NCBI GenBank assembly: GCA_010909165.1
Contig: VJWM01000119.1
Coordinates: forward strand, 372,001 to 436,000
Direction: 5' to 3'
From: Anthoceros angustus
Lineage: Eukaryota > Streptophyta > Anthocerotopsida > Anthocerotales > Anthocerotaceae
DNA: 64,000 nt
The translations under genes were made by a program, and so were the position numbers. Below the pieces are notes generated by a model, which was not told the origin of the DNA, searched no databases, and saw nothing but the letters and a program-made list of their open reading frames with translations. Of this stretch, positions 34,941 through 44,356 are shown piece after piece. The first letter of the stretch is position 1; each line of letters begins with the position of its first letter.

Positions 34941-35261
34941 CAGCCCTATAAGGGAGAGCCAGAGCCTTAACTCTAGAGGTAGGAGCACACCACTTGCACA
35001 CCTTGAGGACACGCTGAAAGCTGGCCTAGATGGAATTCCAAAGTGGGGAGCTCCTAGAAACAGCAAAATTATTCGACCATCTCCAACTCATGTCTTGTAC
35101 TGGCAACTAGAAAGGTGCTCTGGCAGTGGGCCCCGGCGATACATGTGCAGACTCGTCCGGAAAAGCTTATCCCCATGATTGCATTCAGGAAGGTGGTTGC
35201 CCGACCTAACTACCTCGAGAATCAGCACCAGCTGCTCTCTTCTCTTGTTGTCCTGGGCAAA
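34941..35261. other. no gene recognised
   Basis: The plus strand has short open pieces that could be further LINE remnant, but no motif supports that. Confidence 0.3.
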
Positions 35262-35358
35262 GTTTCAGGACCCAATCCGTGGTTGCAGGAGGTCTCTTCG
35301 TATGTTTAAGAGTTGACCAAGGACTCTCCTGCATGTACCCTTGTCAAGCGGGGAAGCT

Positions 35359-35817
35359 TCAGTGTGGTGCGAATGCATCGAAACCCTCATTGTCAAAGGT
35401 GCAAAATTCAAGGACAATGCCCTTAATTGTCACCCTGGAACCGTGGGTTGTGGGGACTCTAGCAGAACGGACAGAATTCAAGAAACGGTTTGTTTGGGTT
35501 GACCTGGGCGCGAGCGGGGAGGGCGGTTGTCCGGCTTGAACCCCGCTGCGAGAGTCTGACGCACCACGACCCGAGTCCTGCTCCACTAACAGCATGGTAT
35601 CCTGGGAGGTACCACTTATCGCATTCTCCTTGACCATGCTCCTCATGCCACCCGGAAGGGGCCCGGAGCTCGCGCTAGTACTATAATCTTCATTGCCACC
35701 ACTGGCGTTGCCGCTAGCCGCTCCTGTCATTTTCGAGGGGAGGCATGATCTCACCATTTTTGTGCTGCTACTCTTGTGTTTGAAATGTGCAACAAAATTC
35801 CAGAGGAAACAAATCAT
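35359..35817 (-). CDS. hypothetical 152-residue ORF, probably a gene fragment
   Basis: Opens at ATG 35817 (MICFLWNFVAHFKHKSSSTK), runs through a Ser/Gly-rich middle and ends near FDNEGF. I do not recognise the family. The second copy of this region (about 36600-37110) has the same sequence but is frameshifted, so the open frame may be a remnant. There is no signal peptide or membrane segment. The composition is hydrophilic, with a run of basic residues near the start. Confidence 0.25.
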   Translation of the reverse strand: MICFLWNFVAHFKHKSSSTKMVRSCLPSKMTGAASGNASGGNEDYSTSASSGPLPGGMRSMVKENAISGTSQDTMLLVEQDSGRGASDSRSGVQAGQPPSPLAPRSTQTNRFLNSVRSARVPTTHGSRVTIKGIVLEFCTFDNEGFDAFAPH

Positions 35818-35984
35818 GCTTCATGCTACTGCTCTTTATTCAAATCTTCCGTTTGCACAAAGTTTGTCACTAGCTAGCTATAGCTAGCGCTTGCTAAGCA
35901 TAACGTCTACAACGTTCTAATTACCTGATTTCCGTGAAGATAGATAATCCTAAACTAACAATTGAATGTAGATATTCCTAGACA

Positions 35985-36565
35985 TCATGCGAAATTCCAG
36001 CTGCCAAATTCCAACCAAGGATCCAAGCAGTGAGGGCTCTTGACCCCAAACTCCTTGCAATCGTAGGGGTACAAGGGAAGCCACCTCCAAGCCCCAGGCG
36101 TTTGGTGCAAATTGAGGGCCACGATCTTGTCCACCTTGTCATGCATGAAATATACTTGAAAATCTTTCCCGCCCACATCGACTCGCTAATAGTCTCCTCG
36201 AAGTAAGTGAACATGGGATAGGGCATTGTGTCCACCGCCATCCGTGTCATGACGAAGAAATCTAGCTCCCAGATCTCTAGACACCAATCTTCCACCCAAG
36301 AATCCAAACACGCCCAACACATGCCCAACCTCGGTCACGTTGATGAGGTTGCGGTCAACGATGTCAACCTCTTCGCGAGGCTTGGCCTGACCAACCAACT
36401 CCAGTTGCCGCTCCAAGTCGTAGGCCAACAAACTACCCGAGTCTTCTCCGTTTAGGCAATGCGGTACAACATGGTGCCAATGAACACTCCCGAGATCGAT
36501 TGGACCATACGTTGAAGAACTTGTTTTCCCAAGCAAGGTTGAGGTTGTCACAGGCAAAGTTTCGG
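35985..36565 (-). pseudogene. F-box gene 3' half, rearranged
   Basis: The C-terminal half of the F-box gene at 37263-38879 duplicated leftward: TTSTLLGKTSS, LLAYDLER, then WELDFFVMTRMAVDTMPYPM and the tail. Between LINV and the LDSWVEDW segment a 27-base piece (36307-36333) has been replaced by sequence from another part of the same gene (VGHVLGVF, present in the intact gene at 37962-37988). It lacks an F-box and start and is frameshifted, so not functional. Confidence 0.75.
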
Positions 36566-37870
36566 GACCCAATCCGTGGTTGCAGGAGGTCTCTTCGTAT
36601 GTTTAAGAGTTGACCAAGGACTCTCCTGCATGTACCCTTGTCAAGCAGGACGGAAGCTTCCAGGTGAAGCTGGGTACCCGAATGCATGCAGAAACCCTCA
36701 TTGTCAAAGGTGCAAAATTCAAGGACAATGCCCTTAATTGTCACCCTGGAACCGTGGGTTGTGGGGACTCTAGCAGAACGGACAGAATTCAAGAAACGGT
36801 TTGTTTGGGTTGACTGGCGCGAGCGGGAGGCGGTTGTCCGCTTGAACCCCGCGAGAGTCCGACGACCACGACCCGAGTCTGCTCCACTAACGGCATGGTA
36901 TCACAGGAGGTACCACTTATCGCATTCTCCTTGACCATGCTCCTCATGCCACCCGGAAGGCCCGGAGCTCGCTAGTACTATAATCTTCATTGCCACCATC
37001 GGCGTTGCCAGCCGCTCCTGTCATTTTCGAGGGAGGCATGATCTCACCATTTTGTCTACTCTTGTGTTTGAAATGTGCAACAAAATTCGGAGGAAACAAA
37101 TCATGCTTCATCGCTCTTTATTCAAATCTTCCGTTTGCACAAAGTTTGTCACTAGCTAGCTATAGCTAGCGCTATACATAACGCCTACAACGTTCTAATT
37201 ACCTGATTTCCGTGAAGATAGATAATCCTAAACTAACAATTGAATGTAGATATTCCTAGACATCATGCGAAATTCCAGCTGCCAAATTCCAACCAAGGAT
37301 CCAAGCAGTGAGGGCTCTTGACCCCAAACTCCTTGCAATCGTAGGGGTACAAGGGAAGCCACCTCCAAGCCCCAGGCGTTTGGTGCAAATTGAGGGCCAC
37401 GATCTTGTCCACCTTGTCATGCATGAAATATACTTGAAAATCTTTCCCCGCCACGACCGTCAGCTCGCTAATAGTCTCCTCGAAGTAAGTGAACATGGGA
37501 TAGGGCATTGTGTCCACCGCCATCCAGGTCATGACGAAGAAATCTAGCTCCCAGATCTCTAGACACCAATCTTCCACCCAAGAATCCAAACATACGGCCA
37601 CGCACAGCAGCCGGTCCTGCACGTTGATGAGGTTGCAGTCAACGATGTCAACCTCTTCGCGAGGCTTGGCCACAGCCAACCAACTCCAGGTTGCCCGCTC
37701 CAAGTCGTAGGCCAACAAACTACCCGAGTCTTCTCCGTTTCCGGCAATGCAGTACAACATGGTGCCAATGAACACTCCCTGAGATCGATTGGACCATACG
37801 TTGAAGAACTTGTTTTCCGGCAAGGTTGAGGTTGTCACAGCCCAGCTCCCGAGCGTGGAATCGAAGACAT
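36566..37870. repeat. 1.3-kb tandem duplication, copy 2
   Basis: Matches 35262-36565 in order at an offset of about 1.28-1.30 kb. The left part holds the frameshifted second copy of the 152-residue ORF; the right part is the 3' half of the intact F-box gene. Confidence 0.8.
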
Positions 37871-38879
37871 AGGTAGGGATGGGATGGTTCCCACCCAATC
37901 CTAGATAATCTCGGGTATCGTTCAGTGCCACCAGCTTGAAGCAATGTGCCATGGTGTCCACAAACACGCCCAACACATGCCCAACCTCCAGGTCACCAGG
38001 CAACGCCGGCAGGCAAGCCCAAGAGCACGCCATCGGGTTGCCTATGTACGGGATGATAATATTGCGCTCCTCCTGCTTGTAGTACACAGCGGACACCAAC
38101 ACGCCGCCGCCCATAGATCTCGCAGGGAGCTCCAAAGTTCCATGCTTCCTCTCGGCTGTGAGGGCTTGAAGCCATGGCGGGAGTTGGAGCTGGTACCAGC
38201 GATCAGAGGCCGAGTCGTACATGCAAAAAACGGGGGGCTGCATGCTATGATCACAATAGCCTATTACGAACAACATAGATTCCCGGACTTCCCCTCGCGA
38301 TTCTAGGTGCGCTTTCAACAACCACGGCGATACCACCGCCGCATTCCACGCTCTACACACCACACGGGACCGTAGCAGATTCACCAATGGCAGCCGAGCT
38401 TGGATTGAGGCCACAACATCGTTAGGCAACTCGCTGCATACAACGTCATCTTCACCATCCACCAGAGAACTACCCTGGATTGAGGTCATAGCGTCTTGAG
38501 GTAGCTCGCTGTACACAACGTCCTCTTCACCATCCACCCGTTGAGAACTAGCCTGGATTGAGGCCATAGCAGCTTGAGGCAGCTCGCTGCACACAACGTC
38601 CTCTTCACCATCCACCCGTTGAGAACTAGCCTGGATTGAGGCCATAGCATCTTGAGGGAGCTCGCACACGTCCTCTTCAAAGATCCACCCGTTGAGAACT
38701 AGCCTGGATTGAGGCCATAGCAGCTTGAGGCAGCTCGCTGCACACAACGTCCTCTTCACCATCCACCCGTTGAGAACTAGCCTGGATTGAGGCCATAGCA
38801 TCTTGAGGGAGCTCGCTGCACACAACGTCCTCTTCAGCATCCACCCGTTGAGAATTAGCTTGGATTGAGGCCATAGCAT
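37263..38879 (-). CDS. F-box protein with kelch-like repeats and a minisatellite-encoded N-terminus
   Basis: Single exon. From the first ATG after the TATA box (38879) it encodes 538 residues; from the later ATG at 38489, 408 residues, close to the 418 of the relative at 44357-45613. The F-box is SELPNDVVASIQARLPLVNL then LLRSRVVCRAWNAAV, followed by kelch-like segments (YDSASDRWYQLQLP, LPALPGDLEVGHVLGVF, VFDSTLGSWAVTTS, LAYDLERATWSWL, IWELDFFVMTWMAVDTM) and the tail KIVALNLHQTPGAWRWLPLY. The role expected from the family is substrate receptor in an SCF ubiquitin ligase. The region upstream of the F-box is a 78-bp minisatellite. Its 5' units are read in one frame (SRLVLNGWMVKRTLCAAS), and after a 5-bp-short unit the rest are read in the F-box frame (ELPQDAMASIQASSQRVDG). 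The true start is uncertain; the F-box and downstream part are intact. Confidence 0.8.
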   Translation of the reverse strand: MLWPQSKLILNGWMLKRTLCAASSLKMLWPQSRLVLNGWMVKRTLCAASCLKLLWPQSRLVLNGWIFEEDVCELPQDAMASIQASSQRVDGEEDVVCSELPQAAMASIQASSQRVDGEEDVVYSELPQDAMTSIQGSSLVDGEDDVVCSELPNDVVASIQARLPLVNLLRSRVVCRAWNAAVVSPWLLKAHLESRGEVRESMLFVIGYCDHSMQPPVFCMYDSASDRWYQLQLPPWLQALTAERKHGTLELPARSMGGGVLVSAVYYKQEERNIIIPYIGNPMACSWACLPALPGDLEVGHVLGVFVDTMAHCFKLVALNDTRDYLGLGGNHPIPTYVFDSTLGSWAVTTSTLPENKFFNVWSNRSQGVFIGTMLYCIAGNGEDSGSLLAYDLERATWSWLAVAKPREEVDIVDCNLINVQDRLLCVAVCLDSWVEDWCLEIWELDFFVMTWMAVDTMPYPMFTYFEETISELTVVAGKDFQVYFMHDKVDKIVALNLHQTPGAWRWLPLYPYDCKEFGVKSPHCLDPWLEFGSWNFA

Positions 38880-38900
38880 CTTAAGGCAGCTCGCTGCAAA
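38403..38900 (-). repeat. 78-bp minisatellite derived from the F-box start
   Basis: Units begin at about 38480, 38558, 38636, 38709, 38787 and 38865 (partial). All are 78 bp except 38636-38708, which is 73 bp. The progenitor is the gene's own F-box segment at 38403-38479. Both the F-box frame and one shifted frame are free of stops through most units. Confidence 0.85.
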
Positions 38901-38992
38901 TAAGGTATCACAAAAGCCTTCCCTGAGATGCACAAGGTGGATTATCACAAATAACTTAATTCAATAATATGACATTCGGTATGGCGGAACAC

Positions 38993-39000
38993 TATATATA
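38993..39000 (-). promoter_or_regulatory. TATA box of the F-box gene
   Basis: TATATATA on the minus strand lies about 115 bp upstream of the ATG at 38879, which would place transcription start near 38965 and put the whole minisatellite in the transcript. Confidence 0.45.
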
Positions 39001-39052
39001 GAGCCTTTGAGTTTGGTATAATCTCGATAAATATGAATTTGATTTCGTTGAC

Positions 39053-39130
39053 TGCGAAGTTGGAACGAAGTATGGAATACCAAAGTCGTCATGCGAAGTT
39101 GGAACGAAGTATGGAATACCAAAGTCGTCA
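39053..39130. repeat. 39-bp perfect tandem duplication
   Basis: TGCGAAGTTGGAACGAAGTA starts at 39053 and 39092; the two copies are identical. A shorter inverted relative (GACGACTTCGGTATTCCATA) is at about 39784. Confidence 0.85.
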
Positions 39131-39158
39131 CGGAGCCACAAAGGGTTTTTATCGAGGA

Positions 39159-39207
39159 TGACATAAGAAGTTTTCTCGCCGCATAGGCGAGAAAACTTCT
39201 TATGTCA
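39159..39207. repeat. 22-bp-arm perfect hairpin
   Basis: Arms 39159-39180 and 39186-39207 are perfect reverse complements (TGACATAAGAAG...CTTCTTATGTCA) around a 5-base loop, GCATA. Confidence 0.9.
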
Positions 39208-40568
39208 CACACTTGACGACATGGGCCGAGGGTGCTTGCCCCTTGTGTACCGATGTCATCATAAGGTGTGTCAAGATTCCTTTTAGGGTGCGATACACAT
39301 GGTTTTCTTTCTTAGGGTTGTCAAAACATCGGCCTTCGCCTATCCTCGCAAGTATCCATCTGGCCGTCAGTATGCTGTCAACAAACCGTCACCAGGCCTT
39401 TGAGGAAGAGAGCCTGGAGTAGCCATCCAGGGCTCACGCGACTGCAAAGCTAGATTGCTTCACGGATGGAGACTTCATAGGAGGATTACTTCACGCATGA
39501 CTTGAACGTCTTACATGCGCACATTCAGGGCCTTCGCGCCCTGAATGTGTGGTCCAGGCGAACCCTAAACATGTGTATTACAAAAACCCTAAATGGGGCA
39601 GGAATAAAACTAGATGACGACATCGGAACACCCGAGCGCAAGTTGTGAGACAAAAAGATTTCTGCCGCTTACGGCCCGTCGTGCAATGATGTGGCCCGTG
39701 TAGGATGAAGGAATCTTGAAGATGCCTCGGCATCTGAATGTAGAATACTGGACAAAAAAACCCTGTGACACGACCTGCCCCGTGACGACTTCGGTATTCC
39801 ATATCTGAGACCGAAGGTGGGAAGGCTGGGTTTCTAACTTGATATCCCATTGATTATATCCAATTGCAGGCGTGTACTGGTTCAAGACGGGGAACTGGAA
39901 ATGTATTTGGTCCTAGGGGTGGTATAGTAGGTGGAGGTGTGAACACAGACTTATTTGCGGAACACTTTCTTGAGGATCCAAATTAGTTAGGTCAGAGGCG
40001 CAGCCATGGTCTGCCGACGACTAATCCATGTTGTGCAAAGGAACTGTGAGAAGGGTGTGTGAAGCAACGGCTCTTCTTGCCTGTGGAGCATTACCAGCGG
40101 AGTGCTTTCTTTGTTTAGCCAGGGAGCTGTTAGGTCAGAAAATGTTATCTTGATGGAGGGATGTGTGGCGGAGGTATGCCTCCGCCAAGCTGGAGGACCA
40201 GCCAAGGCTGGCTGAAAAATGTAGAAGAGCAAGGGGGTCCCCTTACCAAGCTAAGCGGGAAGCATCATTCAGTTCCTACTTCGTCTGTACTGGTCTTTCA
40301 TTGTTGTCAAGTCTTGCTGCCTAGAGCAGGTCTTCTACAACATCTGTTCACTGCCCTCACAGTCGCATGCTGTCTTCACTTATGTGTGTGTGGAAAGTGC
40401 CATCATCTGTACTGAGTATTGTGCGTATGTTGAGAAATTGTACTGACAGTGATCAAGGCTCTTGTCTACGGGCTAAGCATCTGGGGGATTCCCCATTTTT
40501 CCTCAACCTGCATTAGTAACAAGTGTGTGATCAGTGATCTGTCATTATGTCCAATTAATTGCCTCAAG
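39208..40568. other. no gene recognised; second hairpin at 39520-39549
   Basis: CACATTCAGGGC, a 6-base loop and GCCCTGAATGTG form a perfect 12-bp stem at 39520-39549. The segment 39814-39870 (AGGTGGGAAGGCTGG) recurs at about 46084 near a PPR remnant, so it is a dispersed repeat. No conserved coding frame is seen. Confidence 0.5.
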
Positions 40569-40640
40569 AGTGTGTTCATCAAGTCACGAGAGCAGTGTCG
40601 AAAGAGTGTGTTCATTAAGCCACAAGAGCAGGGTCGAAGT
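40569..40640. repeat. 36-bp tandem duplication
   Basis: AGTGTGTTCATCAAGTCACG and AGTGTGTTCATTAAGCCACA start 36 bp apart and share their continuation AGAGCAG-GTCGAA. Confidence 0.7.
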
Positions 40641-40909
40641 CACAAACCGTTGTTTAAAGTATCTGGGTCAGGAGAAGTAGAAACACTTATTGAGGAGTTG
40701 TGGTTAGGCCCCTTTTCAAAACAGTCTTTTCATAGAACCAAATGATGCTGCTATTCTGTACTGAAGAATCTTCCGTCAAAATCACCGTCCTGACAAAATT
40801 TATAGCTACTCTACCTCTCGCTATGTATGTGGTCTACGAGTGCTTACTGCGAATACAGTATTCCTAGAATGACAGTGGGAAAAAAATACTCCTTAACTTG
40901 CTATAAGGA

Positions 40910-41200
40910 TCCGAATTCCAGCCAAAGATCTAGGCAATGAGGAATGTAGTGCACAGACTGCATCCAGATCGTCAGGGCTGTAGTGCACAAACTGCATCAT
41001 GATCGTGGCTCTCGATTTGCGACAAACGCCTGGGGCAGGAGAACAGCCATCTTCAAGCCCCAGGCATTCCGTCGCAAATCGAGAGCCACCACGATGTCCA
41101 CCTTGTCGTCCACGATGTACATTAGCCGAAATTTTTGCCCCGCACGACCTTGATGTATACTTGGAAATTCTGCCCCGCCACGACCTTGATGCTGCAAGCA
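40910..41200 (-). pseudogene. F-box gene 3' fragment with internal inverted duplication
   Basis: The minus strand 41040-41130 reads MYIVDDKVDIVVALDLRRNA then WGLKMAVLLP, matching the tail motif MHDKVDKIVALNLHQTPGAW of the gene at 37263. A second copy of the ALDLR segment lies in the opposite orientation at 41002-41036. Together they make an imperfect hairpin (41002-41036 against 41057-41095). Only the tail of the gene is present, so it is a fragment. Confidence 0.65.
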
Positions 41201-41732
41201 AGTTTGAGGTAGAATTGGCCAGGACTTTTAAGGCAACATACCTCCCGGAAGCTATTTCCTGTAAGATTTTACCTTTAGAATCACAACTGAACAATCAGCT
41301 GAAAACAATCAGACCACCTCCTGAGTCTATTTAGGTATGTAAAAGGAAATCCTCTTTGCCTGCTTGGTCCGCAGTGGTAGCTTGAATTACCTCAATTCGA
41401 AGAACAATGTGGGTCTTGTGACACTCTTCGACGACAAATTTGACTAAAACCTTCTTGGAGTAAAGAACTGGAGGAAGTAGGACAGCTGCTGCTTCTAGCG
41501 GGAGCCCCTCTCACCATACAGTTCATTCCATTCCCAAAGTGCCTGGATGCTACAACATTCGGTGGCAAAACTTGCAGAAACCTGCTCAATGACCGGCTTT
41601 TACAATCCTCTCCCTTTACTCGATAACATGCAGACTGACCATAATTTTGCAGCACACAATCACCAGCTTGGTCACATCCCAGGATTCTGAAGACAAAGGG
41701 GTTCAAGACTTTTACCGTTGGTATCAAATGCA
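41201..41732. other. no gene recognised
   Basis: The minus strand is open downstream of the AAA remnant, but the sequence after NRPF does not continue the AAA family. It is probably intronic or unrelated. Confidence 0.3.
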
Positions 41733-42088
41733 CAAATGGCCTATTAGTCGCAGCTAGAGCAAGAACGGGATCACTGCCTTGTGTCAAAACCATCCCAATG
41801 TTTTTGACTCCGGCATGGCTTCATGCTCGCCAACCCTGGATCATTGGCCTAGCTCGCTGTCAAAAGATAACGGTCAGGGACATAGACATGGAGGGTACAT
41901 TCCCAAGTGGTGATTAACACAATAAGACCTGATTTATGGGTGTCACAGCCTACCTTCACCAGACCACCCTTGATGAACAACTCTGGCAGTCGCAGGGGAG
42001 GCATGACAAGCTCCTGGAGAGATTCTTTGACACCCTCCAGTGCACCAATGCGGAGAGATTCTTTGAGACCCTCCGGTGCACTGGTCAA
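41733..42088 (-). pseudogene. AAA-type ATPase remnant
   Basis: Minus strand. 42049-41954 reads IGALEGVKESLQELVMPPLR then LPELFIKGGLVK and stops at a good splice donor (GTAGGC), matching the start of the AAA module in plant spastin/ATAD-like ATPases. Downstream come DSELGQ-stop-SRVGEHEAM (after Walker B, about 41861-41814), WDGF-DT (about 41797) and SDPVLALAATNRPF (sensor 1, about 41775-41733). These need at least one stop and two frame changes between them. The Walker A and Walker B exons are missing. A 41-bp tandem duplication in the first piece repeats LKESL/VKESL. Clearly a dead gene fragment. Confidence 0.75.
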
Positions 42089-43585
42089 CCCAGAGAAATT
42101 GTTTAATTCTCTAAAAGATATAGCACAGCCGGGCCCTTTTGCAATAGGCCACTTAATACCCTGAACAGAGCCTCAAGCCAACGGCAGACCTGAAATAGGC
42201 CGTCCGTGCCACTGCAGAAAACCATACCCATGAAACAAACAAGACATGCCTGCGTCTTGGGAACTTGCTCTACTGCAGGCAGGTTCTACCGATTGGATTG
42301 TGCATGATTAAGCTGTCCATAGCAAACAGTGGTCGCAAAGCCTTCCTATATTCAAAAGTCTCTGAGGGTCCTCAACTATAGAGCACAGGTCGGAAGTCTC
42401 AAATCGATGTCAGGTTCCCTCAAGAGCGTTAGGGTTTAGGGTTCTTCTACAGTAGAAGAGTGGGACAAGTCACTCAAGGTTGAGCACATTGAGAGTCGGA
42501 GAATTGGTGACTGCGCTGAAGATAGCTTCTAGACAAGCTTTGCATACGATAGGGTTCCCAGATCCTTGAGAATGTCCTTCCGCGCACTGGCACAAGGAGC
42601 GGAAAGCACAAACCTATCCTTGAGACCTGCTTGAAGCTCCGACAACAGTCCGTGCCCGAAGTGGTTGCTCTTCTATGCTTGTTCCACCCTCAGACAAGCA
42701 TTCAACAGGTAGTTAGCTGAAGGAAACTCAATGCTTTCTTTCAAAAAATGGCCCGGAATGCAGATCAAGGCCAACCTGTGTCACTGGCTTCTGATAAATC
42801 TTCAGCAGGATATCCACGGCGTCCACGGTCACGGTCCCGGTAGCAGATGGGGAGCACCAGCACCCGCGACGGTGGAACCAAAAGGTGCAGCGGACCGTCT
42901 CGACTCTGGACTCTCGCTAGGTCATGGAAGAAACGGGCATGCAGGATGGCTACGTGGTGGGTCCACATGCTTTGGGAAGGTGCTCTATTACTTTGTCTGG
43001 AGATGTCGCTCATGCAGGTGCGGGCATGGAACCATGCCGGCAGAGGACGCAGCGGCCAGACGTGTTTTACTGTTTACTAAATCGGATATTTAGTAAACAT
43101 CCTGATATCAGAACAGAAATAAGATGTAGGTGATGTGTTACCTTTTCGGTCTCTGAAATTAAAATTATTAAAGTTAAAATTGACGAGAGGAAAAGTAACA
43201 CTGAGGATAAATAAAAATTGTAATCAAGGCAGCATGTTGTGAGAAGAATGAAAGTAGTTTCAGTTAACATTTACACCAATTAAATCCTAGAACTTGCATT
43301 TGCTGGAGAGAAAAAGTGTTGTATAGTTGAGTTCACATAAAGTTAAAATTCAAAAGTTATTGAGGAAAAATATGTCTAGCTCTCTCACAAAAAGTACGAT
43401 GCTTTGAAGTACTCTTGAGGAACTAGGCAAATTAGATCCATGTATATAATTAGAAGAAGAAGAATTTCATCAAACGTGTTAGGAGCAAACCTTTGTTTGT
43501 AGGAATGATTAAGGCTGTAGGTCCATTCCTTATAGGACAACAGAAATTGTAAACAGAGCATTTCACAATTTGTTCCATCTCAAGC
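42089..43585. other. no gene recognised
   Basis: 42731-43093 (+) is an open frame of 120 codons with no recognisable family and a competing minus-strand frame. From 43060 the sequence is AT-rich with no frames. Confidence 0.35.
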
Positions 43586-43720
43586 AGTAGCAAAGATGTT
43601 TTTGGTTTGTTGGATCTGAAGGAGTAGTGAAGATGTTTTTGGTTTTGTTCGATCTGAAGGAGTCGCGAAGATGGTTTCGGTTTCGTTCGATCTGAAGGAG
43701 TAGCATAGATGTTTTTGGTG
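43586..43720. repeat. 38-bp tandem repeat, about 3.5 copies
   Basis: Units around GATGTTTTTGGTTTTGTTCG then ATCTGAAGGAGT start at about 43586, 43623, 43661 and 43699, with a few substitutions. Confidence 0.8.
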
Positions 43721-44356
43721 AGAACTATAGAACTCTACAGCAATAGAAGTGAAGAAATGTACTTCGTTTCCCTAAGCTTTTTTAACCTCTCATTCGGTAG
43801 CTAAATTCAGTAGCAAAACAAAGTAGCATCCACTAAGACGTCTCTTTTAGGCGTAAGAGTTGATCAAATTCATAAACTAATTGGATTCTAATTGACCATA
43901 AATTGTGTTCGTCGTCGGTTTAGCCACAGGTTTGTTGCCTATGCCTTCTTTTCATTGCTTTCTCTTTTTCACACTTCTACAGATGCAATGGGATTTTTTT
44001 CAATCATCGGCAATTGGTGCCTCCGCATTGTATACAACATATCAATTTTATTTCAATCTATTTTTATTTTTATATCAATTTTTTAAAACTTTTAACCAAA
44101 AAAACAAAAAATTATAATCTATAATACACCCTCAACAATGAGCCCTTCCGCTTTAGGCAGAAGGCAAGCTTGTCACACCCGCCTGTAACCTCTTTCTGGA
44201 ATGGAAAGGATGAGAGGGCAAGGCCACAATATCCTCAAACATGGCCATGCTTTTTTCCAATCTTTGTGCTGTCCACTACGCTGGTGAGCAGGGGCAAGGA
44301 TATTGTAGTCTCAAACAGCAGCAGCTGGAATAGAGGGCGCTCGCTATACATATAAT
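43721..44356. other. AT-rich intergenic DNA and 3' flank of the F-box gene
   Basis: A hydrophobic open frame on + at 43892-44117 comes from T-rich composition. No gene is called. Confidence 0.45.

Larger units (their letters stand above)
35262..36565. repeat. 1.3-kb tandem duplication, copy 1
   Basis: Starts GTTTCAGGACCCAATCCGTG. The same sequence starts again at about 36565. It contains a minus-strand ORF (35359-35817) and the 3' half of an F-box gene. Copy 2 runs on into the complete F-box gene. Confidence 0.8.

Noticed and set aside
43892-44117. Phe/Leu-rich open frame resembling a membrane protein
   Set aside because: T-rich sequence gives such frames by chance; no homologue or start context.
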